From Branchiostoma floridae (Eukaryota; Chordata; Leptocardii; Amphioxiformes; Branchiostomatidae), in assembly GCF_000003815.2 (NCBI RefSeq), contig NC_049997.1, positions 5,058,543 through 5,122,542 of the forward strand: a stretch of 64,000 bases of DNA, in the 5' to 3' direction. The notes beneath the pieces are model-generated. The model saw only the letters and a list, made by a program, of their open reading frames with translations, did not search any database and was not told the origin of the DNA. Position numbers and translations under genes: made by a program. Each line of letters opens with the position of its first letter. Positions within the stretch are counted from its first letter, which is position 1. Shown here one piece after another: positions 43,080 through 53,215 of this stretch.

Positions 43080-43390
43080 GTGTGTCTGTGTTTGTGTTTT
43101 CGGATTCTTGTGTTCAGAATAGTTTAAAAACCTCTGGACGGATGATACTTGATACAATGATACATATATTTGGTATGAGGGTAGGTGTTGGGAAGACTTG
43201 ATATGTAACCATGGAACTGCATCTCTCATGTCTTTTGACCTGAAGAACGTTCTACAGTCTTTCTTAGTGACAGATAACTTGTAATGTAAGAAAGAAGTGG
43301 TGTGTGTTGGGCCCCCTAGCAGTTTGCTGTGGAACTACAGATCTACAGAAGGTAAAATCGGGCGCAGTCTTTTTCACCTTGTAGTTGTCA
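43080..43390 (-). repeat. Dispersed LINE/SINE-like repeat (mirror of 15,545-15,916)
   Basis: TGTCTGTGTTTGTGTTTTCG, GTGTTGGGCCCCCTAGCAG and TTTGCTGTGGAACTACAG. Ancestral to both arms. Confidence 0.5.
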
Positions 43391-44027
43391 CGTACCATGC
43401 CGCCGAACATAAAACGCAACAAGTGTGCCTCGTGTTAGTGTGACCGAAATTAGCAAAACAAGATCGAAATGCTTTTTAAAAAGTCTGGCAACACAGCCTG
43501 AAATAATTGTGAGAATGAAATGATGGGAGAAGGTATTGAATGACGGACACGATTTTCCCTATCAACGTCTGCTTGGAGAGTATGCCCCCCTCCCCCTTCT
43601 GAACGTAAGCTGTGCTGCTATGGCAACGCCAGAATTTTTCTATCTTCTCTTTTGCTGCAAGACAACTAATAGCCACAGTATTTCATCAGTCGAAATAAAC
43701 ATCACAACTTCTCGGATGCCGTTTAGATTGAATCTAGCTGGCTGGATTCGGTTGATGGAAGAAACATCGCCCTCAAGCGATCCATTGCTTCTTCGCAGTA
43801 TGACCCGGAAGGGTCCCATGCATACAGACCGCCTATCTAATAGTGGGAATATAGGCTTATTAGGCTGCGTTGCAAAAAGTGCCAATTTTCCATATTGAAC
43901 ATACTCTGCTCAGTGAGACAGAGGCATAAGGAAAATAATTTGTAAACAAGCATTAACAATGCTTTTGCAAACTCCAGAATATGACCGCTGTTCCGTACTA
44001 GCCTTTGTACAGGCTTGAACTTTGAAA

Positions 44028-44231
44028 TACTGTAAATGCATTTAAGTTCGGGGGGATTTAATTTCGTGGTAGCGGGAACAATGACTTTTCGCGGTGGTTT
44101 TAATTTCGCGGTAGCACCATGCACTGTAGTATCTTAATGCCCTGGAAAAATGTTCGCGGTGGTTTTAAAATATATTTGCCGTGAAATGGCCAACGCGAAA
44201 ACCGCGAACATAAATTTCTGCATGTACAGTA
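44028..44231. mobile_element. CGCGG-type MITE in intron 5
   Basis: TACTGTAAATGCATTTAAGT to AATTTCTGCATGTACAGTA, with inverted CGCGGTGG and CGCGAAAACCGCG blocks. Confidence 0.65.
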
Positions 44232-44319
44232 CAAAGAATCCTCTCGTTGAAGAAGTCAATCAGTCACGTATGAATACAGTTACTCCAAGTTTTCTTCAAG
44301 CAATGACTGTTTTTAAAGT

Positions 44320-44625
44320 TAAGGTACATACCTCCAAATTTTCGACGGCTGACAGTCCGTCTTGTTCACGGAGATTGACCAAGTCTCGTTCTCGCGAGAG
44401 AGGCTGGGGGAGCGGGAAGATGATCTACGCAAGCCTGGTCTAGTCTCTTCCTCTCTCGCGAGATCGAGACTTGGTCACTCTCGGTGAACAAGATGAACTG
44501 TCAGCCATGGTTTAATATTCCATTCAAAAGCCTAATACAATGTATTTTGGCGTTCTGACAATACATTGTATTCCAGGGCTAGTCAGCCGTCGAAAATTTT
44601 GGTATGTACCTTACCTAGAAGAAAA
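44320..44625. mobile_element. Foldback repeat with CTCGCGAGA core
   Basis: AAGGTACATACCTCCAAATT, TTTTCGACGGCTGACAG and TCTCGTTCTCGCGAGAG recur inverted as CTCTCGCGAGATCGAGA, GTCAGCCGTCGAAAATT and GGTATGTACCTT. Relatives: 6,040-6,140 and 52,790-52,880. Confidence 0.6.
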
Positions 44626-44688
44626 CTTATGTATGTACCTTACCATTAATTGAAAAAAAAAATTGAAGTAAAAGAATGTTTTTTACAG

Positions 44689-44825
44689 GAGAAGAAAATG
44701 CTGTTGACGTCAGGGGAGCGCAAGATGCAGCAGATGATCCTCTTTCCGCAGAAGAGAAAAAGTCTCTCATCCGTGGGATAGATGACAACGTGCTTACCAA
44801 GAAGAAAGGTTGTCAAAACCATCAG
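44689..44825 (+). CDS. Exon 6, right copy
   Basis: 137 bases, phase 1 to 0, reading AEEKKSLIRGIDDNVLTKKK then GCQNHQ. Four codons shorter than the left exon. Confidence 0.8.
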
Positions 44826-45123
44826 GTAATCATACGTGTATCATTATTAGAAACTGTCAGGGGTTGATAAAAACAATGCAAGCTACAAACTTCATAAATA
44901 GCTTCGTGAGCATCCAATTTGTACTCTTTATTTTTGTTTGCAATTTTAAACATTTTCCTTCTTTGTACAAATCACTGCAAAATCATGTAATTATCTATTT
45001 AGGTTTATATATCATTTCATGAGTACTTGCTGCCAGTCAGCTTTCTTTAGACTGGAGGCATACATTTTTATAATGTTTAGAATGCTTGTTGGCTCATAGT
45101 AATAACATTTGTTGGCACTTTAA

Positions 45124-46064
45124 CCCTCATCCGACCGTTACATTTTTACGACGAATCTGACCGTATGGGGTCATTTTTGACCCCATTTTGTTTTGCTCAT
45201 AGACATATTTCTGCTGGCTTATTTTGTCATTTCTATGTATTTACTGTTTCACTAACCTATGAAAAATATTTTGACAAGTTTTGGTGTCAGTAGTTATTAC
45301 TCATTATCATAATTTATGCAGAAAATGAGGAAAACCCACATTTGCTCTGAAAATCTACCATACTAAACTTACTTAAACAATGTTTTGTTTTATCAATTTC
45401 TAAACAATAATTGTGGTGATGCAATAATACTGATAGCATAATAATGTTATTTAACAAGAAAAAATACAATATTTGTGAAAAGTAACGAATTTATTACTTA
45501 ATTATGCACCATATTCCGCCATCTAAACACATACATACAATAACTCTTGTCTATTTTCCCGCAAAGATCTTTCTTGTAGGTTCCTTCTGCACATTCTGTC
45601 CATATATTCTTTTTTAATTAATTAGAAACATTTTCACTTTCATTAGCATAGGTTATTAGTGCGTATTATCATTATTTATTTAGAATGTCGAAAAACTGTG
45701 TTTTACACTAAAATACTAAATTTCTTTCGAAATATTCGGTGTTTACTCATCTAAGCAACTATAACCTGTTGCTGCAATAGCAATAATGAGGAATACCTTT
45801 TATTTTATTGAAATATCTTGATATTTATGTAATTAATTATTCATAATTGGCTGGGGTCATTTTTGACCCCACCGAACAAGACACAAACTTTCAAGTATAG
45901 CTTATACAATAATGGGCAAAACTCGGCGAAAAATTGGTAGATGTTGTAAGACATGTATACAAACAAATTCATGGAAGGAATTTTTTCTCTGATGAAAAAT
46001 GTTGCTGTGGCAGATTAAAATATACGCCTGGGGTCAAAAATGACCCCATACGGTCGGATGAGGG
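45124..46064. mobile_element. piggyBac-type element with clean TTAA empty site
   Basis: TTAA at 45,120-45,123 and 46,065-46,068 encloses perfect inverted ends CCCTCATCCGACCGT and ACGGTCGGATGAGGG. GGGTCATTTTTGACCCC hairpins stand near both ends and inside. The left intron 6 has one TTAA (14,708-14,711) in the same context and no insert. 941 bases, no transposase frame. Confidence 0.9.
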
Positions 46065-46277
46065 TTAATTGTTGTTACAACTATTGTGATGTCTACTTTT
46101 AGACTAGCCATCCTGTTTCCCTTGCCCATCTTTTTTACCCTTTCCCCCACCGAAATTGTAGTCTGCAGAGGATATCATCCATGAAATTGACTTTCTGTGG
46201 CCAAACCAACGGTTTATTGCTGAGAACATACGACCACCCAAGTGCGCTCTCCTTGCTTGAGAGACTTATGATAACGA

Positions 46278-46527
46278 ATAAAGAGACTTTTTTTTACACA
46301 ACCAATGCTTTATTCTCACCGACGTTATAGTGACTGTCTGTCACCATCTTCAGGGCAATTCTGACTGGTTCACATTGTACTGCAGGACAGGTGTCGCTGC
46401 TCACAGTTCAGATGTGGTCACAAAAAAGTAAAGTACCAATCAGAATTGCCCTGAAGATGGTGACAGAAGTCACCATAACGTCGGTGAGAATAAAGCATCG
46501 GTTGTGTAAAAAGAGTCCTACAGTTTA
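46278..46527. mobile_element. Inverted pair of Penelope-type termini
   Basis: The right half reads CAGAATTGCCCTGAAGATGG, TGACAGAAGTCACCATAACG and TCGGTGAGAATAAAGCATCG. The left half is its reverse complement. The CTGAAGA, hairpin, AACGTC order is hammerhead-like, with the GAAA core mutated to ATAA. Right arm only. Confidence 0.55.
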
Positions 46528-46587
46528 TTCAGTGACCTACCAACCTGTTGAAACTATTCACGTAATTATGATATGGTTTCCTTGCAG

Positions 46588-46753
46588 GTTGGAGACCAGT
46601 GGGGTACACCTGCACCAGAGCATGACAACTGCATCTGCGAAGGTTCGGACCGTTTCTGCTACCATGTGGACTGCCTCCCTGGTTCCAAGATTGCCGGTGA
46701 CTCCGTTGGGCCTTGGAAGTGTGAAGTCGATTTCTCCACTAGAGGCATAACAG
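46588..46753 (+). CDS. Exon 7, second vWC-like module, right copy
   Basis: 166 bases, phase 0 to 1: VGDQWGTPAPEHDNCIC, DRFCYHVDC and GPWKC. It keeps the residues that the left exon 7 has lost. Confidence 0.85.
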
Positions 46754-47368
46754 GTACGAGATTTTGTATATGTGTTGCTATAGGACACTGCCATCTCGAG
46801 TGTTAACCCTTGTGGTGCTGGCAAATTTTCACCATGAATTTTTACAAATTCTGGACGTTTCAGACCCTTTGGAATGTAGGGGTACTGTTTTCACTATGGT
46901 ACATTTAGTAGAGACCTTAAGCTTCGTAATGATGTATACCATTAATAGGGTTATTTGGAAGGAATGTAAAAAAAAGTAGCATACTGCAAACCGTACTAAC
47001 ATATGCTTCCCAACATATTTTGGGCGCAGCACTACAAGGGCTGTTAAGACAAATAGCGTGGTGCAAATTTGAAGACGTATTATAGAAATATGATGCCAAT
47101 ATACATGTAGAGTTATACCTAAAATGAGTTTTAATGTCATGTTATCGTTGCTCCAAAACACATATACATTTCTAAAACATATTTAAGCAGTTCTCTAGCC
47201 ATCTCCGCATTATATAAACACAATGCAGATAATATTTGACATTACCTTTAAATCAGTTATAATGATGATAAATCATTACTGTTCTTTCAGGACAATGAAA
47301 GACACAATACTTATTTGGAAGGTTCCAGAAAGAGTGAATTTTAACTGCAAATGTCTGTTGCATTCTAG

Positions 47369-47400
47369 GATCAGCTCTAACGGTGAAAGAGAGTGAAAAG
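47369..47400 (+). CDS. Exon 8, linker, right copy
   Basis: GSALTVKESEK, phase 1 to 0, between CATTCTAG and GTAATT. Confidence 0.7.
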
Positions 47401-47805
47401 GTAATTACCTATACCATTTAATAAGGTGTTTAATACTTGTTTTTATCTCTAACAAATGGATACACAAGGCACAGAATCATACTGTAGTAAACTAATAGAA
47501 CTGATACCACAAACATCACCTCTATAGCTGAATATGTCGAGTTCAATTACAATACGGAATACACTCCAGATGTTTTTATCAATCAACAGAATTCAAAGAA
47601 TATTCATCACACAAAGGTGATGCACTCTAGTAATATGATATCAAACATCGCCTCTAAAAATAGTACAATATCAATAACATAACGTCTAGCTTGAATAGTC
47701 TATACGTAAATGAAATAAAATGTAATAAAATGTTTCGTGTCTACAATCCATGTTTGGGTTCAATTCAGTAGTTTCGTGGGACATTGTTCATTTGATCACT
47801 ATGTT

Positions 47806-47922
47806 AGCATGAAAGTTCATCTTTGTTGGTAAATGACATTTTGGAAGGCCTAAACTTTAGCTAGCCAATACTACAAATAAGTTGGGACTTACCTGCCAAA
47901 AATTGAGGTGAGTCCCAACTTA
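47806..47922. mobile_element. Penelope-type terminal fragment in intron 8
   Basis: GCATGAAAGTTCATCTTTGT, GGTAAATGACATTTTGGAAG and GTTGGGACTTACC resemble 30,165-30,260. It ends in the inverted GTGAGTCCCAAC. Confidence 0.55.
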
Positions 47923-47970
47923 TTTGCTCTCCTTATCATCTCTTTCTCATTGCATTTCTCTTCCTGACAG

Positions 47971-48324
47971 CGGATAGCTCCCCTCGCAGCATTCGGACTT
48001 TTTGCAGGGGTAGTGGGGATAGTCAACTTCATTTGGAGCCGCGTGGGGGCTGCACAGACAACGGCAAAGCTGAACGAAATCCAAGGCCAGATTCGAGCGC
48101 TGGACAGGAAGGTGGACGAGTTGACACAAAGCGTCAGTGATCTACAACTAGGGCAATAGTACCTGCAACAAGTTATCCTGTATGGCAGGGATGAGCTACG
48201 GCTGAGGAACATGCTGGACACGCTTGCCAGGATGCGCGTCAGTAACGGGAGGTACACGGGGACCAGCGACATCACAGGGTGGGCAGACAGTGTGCTGAGT
48301 CATGGATCTGATGGAGTCCAACAG
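47971..48324 (+). pseudogene. Exon 9, right copy, with in-frame TAG
   Basis: 354 bases, the same length and phase as the left exon 9. Hydrophobic start AAFGLFAGVVGIVNFIW and the same coiled coil. TAG at 48,157-48,159 falls in the coiled coil, 62 codons in, where the left has CAG. There is no compensating indel and the splice sites are intact. Confidence 0.8.
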
Positions 48325-48361
48325 GTATGTACAAATTATGTTATCTATATAATTGGGTGTG

Positions 48362-48600
48362 ATCGCGTGGCGCAATCGGCAGCGCGTTGATCTTAAGCCC
48401 AAGAGGTCCTGACTTCGAATCTGGCTGCCATGTCACCGATCTTGTGCCCTTGGGAAAGGCACTTTCGACTGTAAATGAGTACCTAGCTACGGCTAGTGGT
48501 AGTGACAGGCCTTTGTGGCGGTGACAGGCATGATGCACCCGCCATGACACACGAGTCGGGTAGGAGAAAACTCCAAATAACAAACCTGCATCTGCTGCAA
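48362..48600 (+). mobile_element. tRNA-derived SINE in intron 9
   Basis: A-box CGTGGCGCAATCGGCAGCG, B-box-like CTGACTTCGAATCTGG, then CCCTTGGGAAAGGCACTT and GAGTACCTAGCTACGGC. Absent from the left intron at this place. Confidence 0.65.
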
Positions 48601-48758
48601 CATGGAGGTGGTCACAGCGGTGACGTCTTGTTATGGTAATTTGAGACGCCATGACACAGGAATGTTGAAAAGGAAAATGCCTTGACTAGCACTGAAGATT
48701 ACCGTATGTTTTCGTCATCTTCCGTTTTCTTTTGACTTATTTCCACTTTAATTTGCAG

Positions 48759-48875
48759 GTATTGTACAACCTGTTGGACATGGTGAAACCACAGTCAGCG
48801 CTCTTCGGTGGCAAATCTCTCTTTGAAATCTATCACCAACAACTCCAAGGGAACCTACCTAAGTATAGAGAGAAG
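48759..48875 (+). CDS. Exon 10, right copy
   Basis: 39 codons, phase 0 at both ends: VLYNLLDMVKPQSALFGGKS, then a helix ending LPKYREK. It supplies the part hidden by the gap in the left copy. Confidence 0.8.
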
Positions 48876-48918
48876 GTAATCTATTTCTGTACTTTACACT
48901 CTTTATTGTGACTTGTAC

Positions 48919-49140
48919 GAGTGGAAGTAGTAGTAGTAGAAGTAGTAGCAGTGGTAACAGTAGTAGCAGTAGTAGTAGTAGTAGTAGTGGTGGTGGAAGT
49001 AGCAGTAGTAGCAGTAGTAGCAGTGGTAACAGTAGTAGCAGTAGTAGCAGTAGTACTTAGTAGTAGTTGTTGTTGTAGTAGAAGTAGTAGTAGTAGCAGT
49101 AGTAGCAGTGGAAACAGTAGTAGAAGTATTAGCAGTATTA
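48919..49140. repeat. Expanded (GTA)n trinucleotide repeat in intron 10
   Basis: GTAGTAGTAGCAGTAGTA tracts of about 220 bases, ending about 40 bases before exon 11. Confidence 0.85.
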
Positions 49141-49179
49141 GTACTAGCAGTAATAATGAATGGCAATGTGAACTTTCAG

Positions 49180-49348
49180 ATGCCACGGAAAGTCACTCAG
49201 GTCTACGCGCTGATTGGTGGAGGATATGCTGTCTGGATCACCGCTCTGCGAATCAAGGGACGTACAAGTGAGATTCAAGCCAAGGCACAAGAGGCGCAAC
49301 AGAAACTGCAGAGTTTGGAACCAAGCTTGGGGAAGTACTTCCGATATG
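49180..49348 (+). CDS. Exon 11, second hydrophobic segment, right copy
   Basis: 169 bases, phase 0 to 1: VYALIGGGYAVWITALRI followed by an amphipathic helix. It lies downstream of the in-frame stop. Confidence 0.75.
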
Positions 49349-49510
49349 GTACGTTTTCATGATGGCAACCAAATGTGTTCAATAAGGCCATGTTTATACG
49401 AAGGAAAAGCAAATGCAAAATACATACAGTACATTATTTTGTTTTCCCATTTTTTTTTCAATTATCAACTTTCTTCACTCCACACAGATATAGCAGGGAA
49501 TATACCATTC

Positions 49511-49774
49511 TTGAACTAGTTTAACTGTAATATCCAACACAAAAATTGGAATAACCCAAATTTTCGACTGAACAGGGGCAGTCTTTATCAAGGAATGAAC
49601 AATCCACTGCTGTCGCGACGTCATGTTAGGTAGATAGAGCACGTGACTCAGTGAGCAGTGGATCATAGGTTGCGGGAGGTCTATGTGGATTGCCCATTCC
49701 TTGACAAAGACTGGTGCTGTTCAGTCGACAATTTGGGTCCAATTTTTGTGTTGCAATTTACAGTTCAACTAGTC
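49511..49774. mobile_element. Foldback Penelope-type terminus pair in intron 11
   Basis: CAACACAAAAATTGGA, ACCCAAATTTTCGACTGAAC and TCAAGGAATGAACAATCCAC recur inverted towards 49,770. One half reads GATAAAGACTG, loop, CAGTCGAAAATTTGGG on the minus strand, a hammerhead-like order. It ends 33 bases before the exon 12 acceptor. The left intron lacks it. Confidence 0.6.
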
Positions 49775-49807
49775 CAACAAACAAACATCTTTTATTATAT
49801 TCTTCAG

Positions 49808-50242
49808 GAAGCTGCCCCAACGGTTATCAGCTGAAGAGCAGGACGTGCTACAAAGCGTTCAACAGCTTCAAGACCTGGACCGATGCCGATGCCTACTGCC
49901 GCACCCAGGGACCGGGCGGGATGCTGGCAATGGCAAAAGACAGCGGCATCAACAGCTTCCTCATCAGCCTGAAAGATGCTGCAAGCAACTCATGGGGGTT
50001 CTGGTTTGGGCTAAATGATAGGGCAAGGGAAGGTAGTTGGAAATGGCCAGATGGTAGCTCTCTGGGATCCTACAAGTACTGGTCACCGATTGAGCCAAAC
50101 AATGGGGGTAAGAATTGGTGGGGAACACCCTTAGGTAACGAAGATTGTGTGGAGTTTTTCAGGACCGGGTGGAGGAACAGCAACTGGAACGATGCAGACT
50201 GTGGCAAGACAAGATACTTCATCTGTCAACGGACACCCGAAG
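49808..50242 (+). CDS. C-type lectin domain exon, right copy
   Basis: 435 bases, phase 1 at both ends. CPNGYQ, CYKAF, WTDADAYC, FWFGLND, EPN, NEDCVEF and WNDADC are all intact, so the fold and calcium site are preserved although the upstream stop would prevent translation. One codon longer than the left copy. Confidence 0.9.
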
Positions 50243-50327
50243 GTGAGTCGTCATGTTTAATCTTCAGGTCTGTCTACAGGTGGCATAAGGAGTTTAGCTG
50301 GTCAAGGGGTGACAAAAGGAGTTAAAT

Positions 50328-50485
50328 CTCCAAGCAGACCCTACAGTGCCTTAGAGATAGTATCAAAGCTGGCCAAGGAGTATAGCCGGCCAAAGGGAGT
50401 CAAACGGGCATCGGTGCCGGCTATACTCCTAGATCCTTGGCCAGCTTTGATACTATCTCTTAGGCACCGTAGGGTCTGCTTGGAG
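50328..50485. mobile_element. Long perfect-stem hairpin in intron 12
   Basis: CTCCAAGCAGACCCTACAGT, CTTAGAGATAGTATCAAAGC and TGGCCAAGGAGTATAGCCGG recur as near-perfect inverse to 50,485, leaving a loop of about 25 bases. The ends CTCCAAGCAGA match those of the MITE at 23,902. The left intron lacks it. Confidence 0.75.
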
Positions 50486-51110
50486 ACTCAAGGAATTTAG
50501 CTGGCCAAGGAGTGTTCAAATGCCACCGGGGATCTGCCGTCACTGAAACAGGTGCTTACCGAGTATGTGTCCATTGCTCTAGTTCCTGTTAGGGACGAAC
50601 TTCACACAAGGATGTGCATGGGTCACTGAATTTGTTCAAATAAAGACACAAATTGATCGTAAAAGTATTAGCACCACGGACCCTCTTATTGTTGGTAGTA
50701 TGGCTACAGGGAGGGGCAGTAACACCATTTTTAAATGGTCTTCCCAGTTTCAGTGATGGCACATCCCCTTGGCTCATAACACTTCATAGCCAGCTAAACT
50801 CTTTATGCCAACGGTAGATCTTCCTGGAGATAAGCCGTGTTTTCTATCTTATAAATCCATAGTCATAAAATAATCCTTTGCTTCTGTATTCACTGTCGGT
50901 GTTACGTATATCTATGTAAGCTAAAAACTAAGAGTAGTGTAGTAGTCATATTTATATATTTAACAAAAAAACAGTCAATGAGAAATAATTATGACAACAG
51001 TTTCTTCGTTGTTTTTCTGGATACTTTTCTTGATGCAATGAGGATAGTCTTTTGCCAATAATTTGCTATAGATTTTACTCATGTATTCTTAATTGTTTTC
51101 TTCTTAACAG

Positions 51111-51118
51111 GACTCTGA
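51111..51118 (+). CDS. Terminal coding exon, right copy
   Basis: After CTTCTTAACAG the exon gives GA CTC TGA, ending ...EGL. 3' UTR sequence with the CGCGG MITE follows. Confidence 0.55.
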
Positions 51119-51153
51119 AGACTCAGTGAACCGGATTGTTGAGACAAGACTGT

Positions 51154-51246
51154 TACTGTAAATGCAGAAACTTTCGTGGTGGTTTCATGTTCGCGGTTTT
51201 TGCAGTGGCCGCTTGACCACAAACTCAAAACCACCGCGAACATTTT
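51154..51246 (+). mobile_element. CGCGG-type MITE in the 3' UTR of the right gene
   Basis: ACTGTAAATGCAGAAACTTT, then GTTCGCGGTTTTTGC and ACCACCGCGAAC. Same position as 8,405-8,500 in the other copy, so it was captured before the duplication. Confidence 0.6.
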
Positions 51247-51639
51247 CCTTCTGTCTTCTACTTGCACCCCTTTCTCGGTTCTTGGACGTACTATAGACTG
51301 TAACAGTATTGTAATGATCAAGACACACGAATCCTTACAATACACATTTTTCTTTAGTTCGCATCAAAGAAGATGGAAAAGTATTACTGTACTGCGTATT
51401 CAGAGGTAAACTACGGTTAGATCATAATAGAAAATACAGGTGATCAGGACAGCACTGTCAAAGTCCATTTGTTACTCCCTTGCTGAGTAACCAGTAAGTG
51501 GTTTCCGACTGGTAGAGGCGCTGGGTTTCCTATTACAGTATCTGACTACAGTACAGTACAGTGCTGTACTGTAAAGGCATTTTTTTTCAAGTTCGTGGAA
51601 TGACGCCACCGCGTACACTCCATTTTCCCTTCTTAAACT

Positions 51640-52290
51640 TCTGAAAGTAAAGCAATCCCAAGAATGGTGATTTTGCCAAAAGATAGCTAGACTCTTCACG
51701 GATATCAGGATAGGATAATGTTCATGTAGGTCAAAGATAACACATAACAGGTGACTTTAGTTTTATTGCATGTCGTTATCACTTATTCAGGAATAAGTAC
51801 ACATTGTCCTTCGGACAGCTCTTAATATCATTCAAGTATGCTTCGGAAATGTTGGAAACACTCACATTGTTGAGTTTTTTGATAATGGTAATTTTGTCTA
51901 GGAGGTTGACTCTGTGTCAATAGGATATCTTTATGTGGGTCAAAGAGAGCATATGATAGTTTACATTAGTTTTATTGAATTATCACTTATTCAGAAACAA
52001 GCACACATTGTCAAAGATCTTGTTTTCTTTCACCATTGGTATGGAAATATTGGGAACACCAAGATTGTGAGTTTTCTCGGTTTTCTAGAAGGATACAAGT
52101 CACATATGGTACATCTGTCAAAGATATAAACTCTGTGTAACAAAATCATATACACTATAGGAAGTATTAACTATATAGCGCAGAATTACAAGTACCTTTC
52201 GTAGCAAAGTCAACTGGTTTAAATTATGGACACATCGTCACCAAAGTACAAATTTTGTAATAGATAAGATATATCTATGAGTCAACAAAC
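51640..52290. repeat. Tandem repeats downstream of right gene (mirror of 6,830-7,990)
   Basis: TAGGATATCTTTATGTGGGT, TCAAAGAGAGCATATGATAG and CGGTTTTCTAGAAGG recur. It holds the empty site for the left hAT at 51,999-52,006. Confidence 0.55.
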
Positions 52291-52602
52291 ACGAAAATAT
52301 CATGTCCAGAAAACGAGACATCTGATCACTTCTTCCTTTTACCAACTCCTATAACATACCAAATATCTAACCTGTGTCGCTTTGAGTTGACAGACATATT
52401 ACTAAAAGTTCACATTGAAAACCAGTTGACTGAGTGTGCAAAAGTTATGCCATCACAATGGTAATGCCATGAAGTTCCTCATTTCCAATTAGATATGTGG
52501 CTTCGTATTCTAAGACACCTTAAGAGTTGGGCCACTAATACACGACTTTTAAGTCAATTCAATCTCCACAGTTGAGTGAGATTCGAAGATAACTCCCAGA
52601 CG

Positions 52603-52632
52603 TTTCGAGTGACATCCATCACTCTTCTTCAG
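52603..52632 (-). ncRNA. Hammerhead-like hairpin (right arm)
   Basis: The minus strand reads CTGAAGA, A, GAGTG, loop ATGGATGT, CACTC, GAAACGTC. It is one base from the CTGATGA core, with a perfect 5-bp stem. Confidence 0.4.
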
Positions 52633-52989
52633 CGATACTAAAACAAACTTACAGTTGATACTAGAACAGTAGACTGAATACTTTTCAAATGTTCCGAAGT
52701 AATTTCCTTCTCTTATCCAGTTGAAGTAGACATTGAATTGATAACTACAGGACAGAATGGATACTCAATAAGGCTGAGATCCATACAAGTCTCGACCTAG
52801 TTCTCGCAACTCTCGCGAGATCTAGGTCACTCCGTGAGCAAGATGGACTGATAGCCATCGAAAATTTGGTACGTATGTTTACCTTAAAACAGGTAGTCAC
52901 TGATTGATGAAAATTCTATTGACTGAGGTTTTACGTGTTGTAAAGAAAAAGATAGTTCCATAGCCTTTTTGATGCTATATGGTCAGTGG

Positions 52990-53215
52990 GTTGTTATCCA
53001 CTGTGTCTAGGGTACGGTATTGGAAGGTGAAGCCCATCTCTCTCCTTCCACCATCTTTTACCTCCCCAACCGAAGTCAGGTACCCATTTTACACTTGGCT
53101 GGGGTGAGGAAAGTGCCTCTCCCAAGGCTTGCCCAAGGGTATGGCGATAATCGAACCCGGACCCCATGGTTCTCAACCTAACGCACTACGAGTTACGCCA
53201 ACCACAAGGAACTTC
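52990..53215 (-). mobile_element. tRNA-derived SINE (mirror of 5,712-5,930)
   Basis: On the reverse strand: TGGCGTAACTCGTAGTGCG, GGGGTCCGGGTTCGATTAT and AAATGGGTACCTGACTTCGG. Confidence 0.55.

Larger units (their letters stand above)
39581..51118 (+). pseudogene. Mosaic C-type lectin, right copy, interrupted by an in-frame stop
   Basis: Exons: 39581-39641, 40209-40283, 41599-41670, 41878-41948, 42449-42596, 44689-44825, 46588-46753, 47369-47400, 47971-48324, 48759-48875, 49180-49348, 49808-50242, 51111-51118. All borders are GT-AG with the same phases as the left gene. Ignoring the break, 614 codons would precede the terminal TGA. The in-frame TAG at 48,157-48,159 (codon 317) stands where the left copy has CAG. 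A translated product would keep the signal peptide, both vWC-like modules and the first hydrophobic segment but lose the second and the lectin domain. Everything downstream stays in frame and well conserved. So the stop is recent, polymorphic, a sequencing error, or the short product is itself useful. Confidence 0.75.

Noticed and set aside
48362..48440. tRNA gene candidate with A and B boxes
   Set aside because: No full cloverleaf could be formed by eye and a SINE body follows, so it is a tRNA-derived SINE head. The same goes for 5,712, 21,545, 23,590, 26,428 and 36,033.
48881..49271. Frames of poly-Val, poly-Ser or poly-Leu/Thr type
   Set aside because: Products of the GTA/TAC trinucleotide repeat in intron 10.
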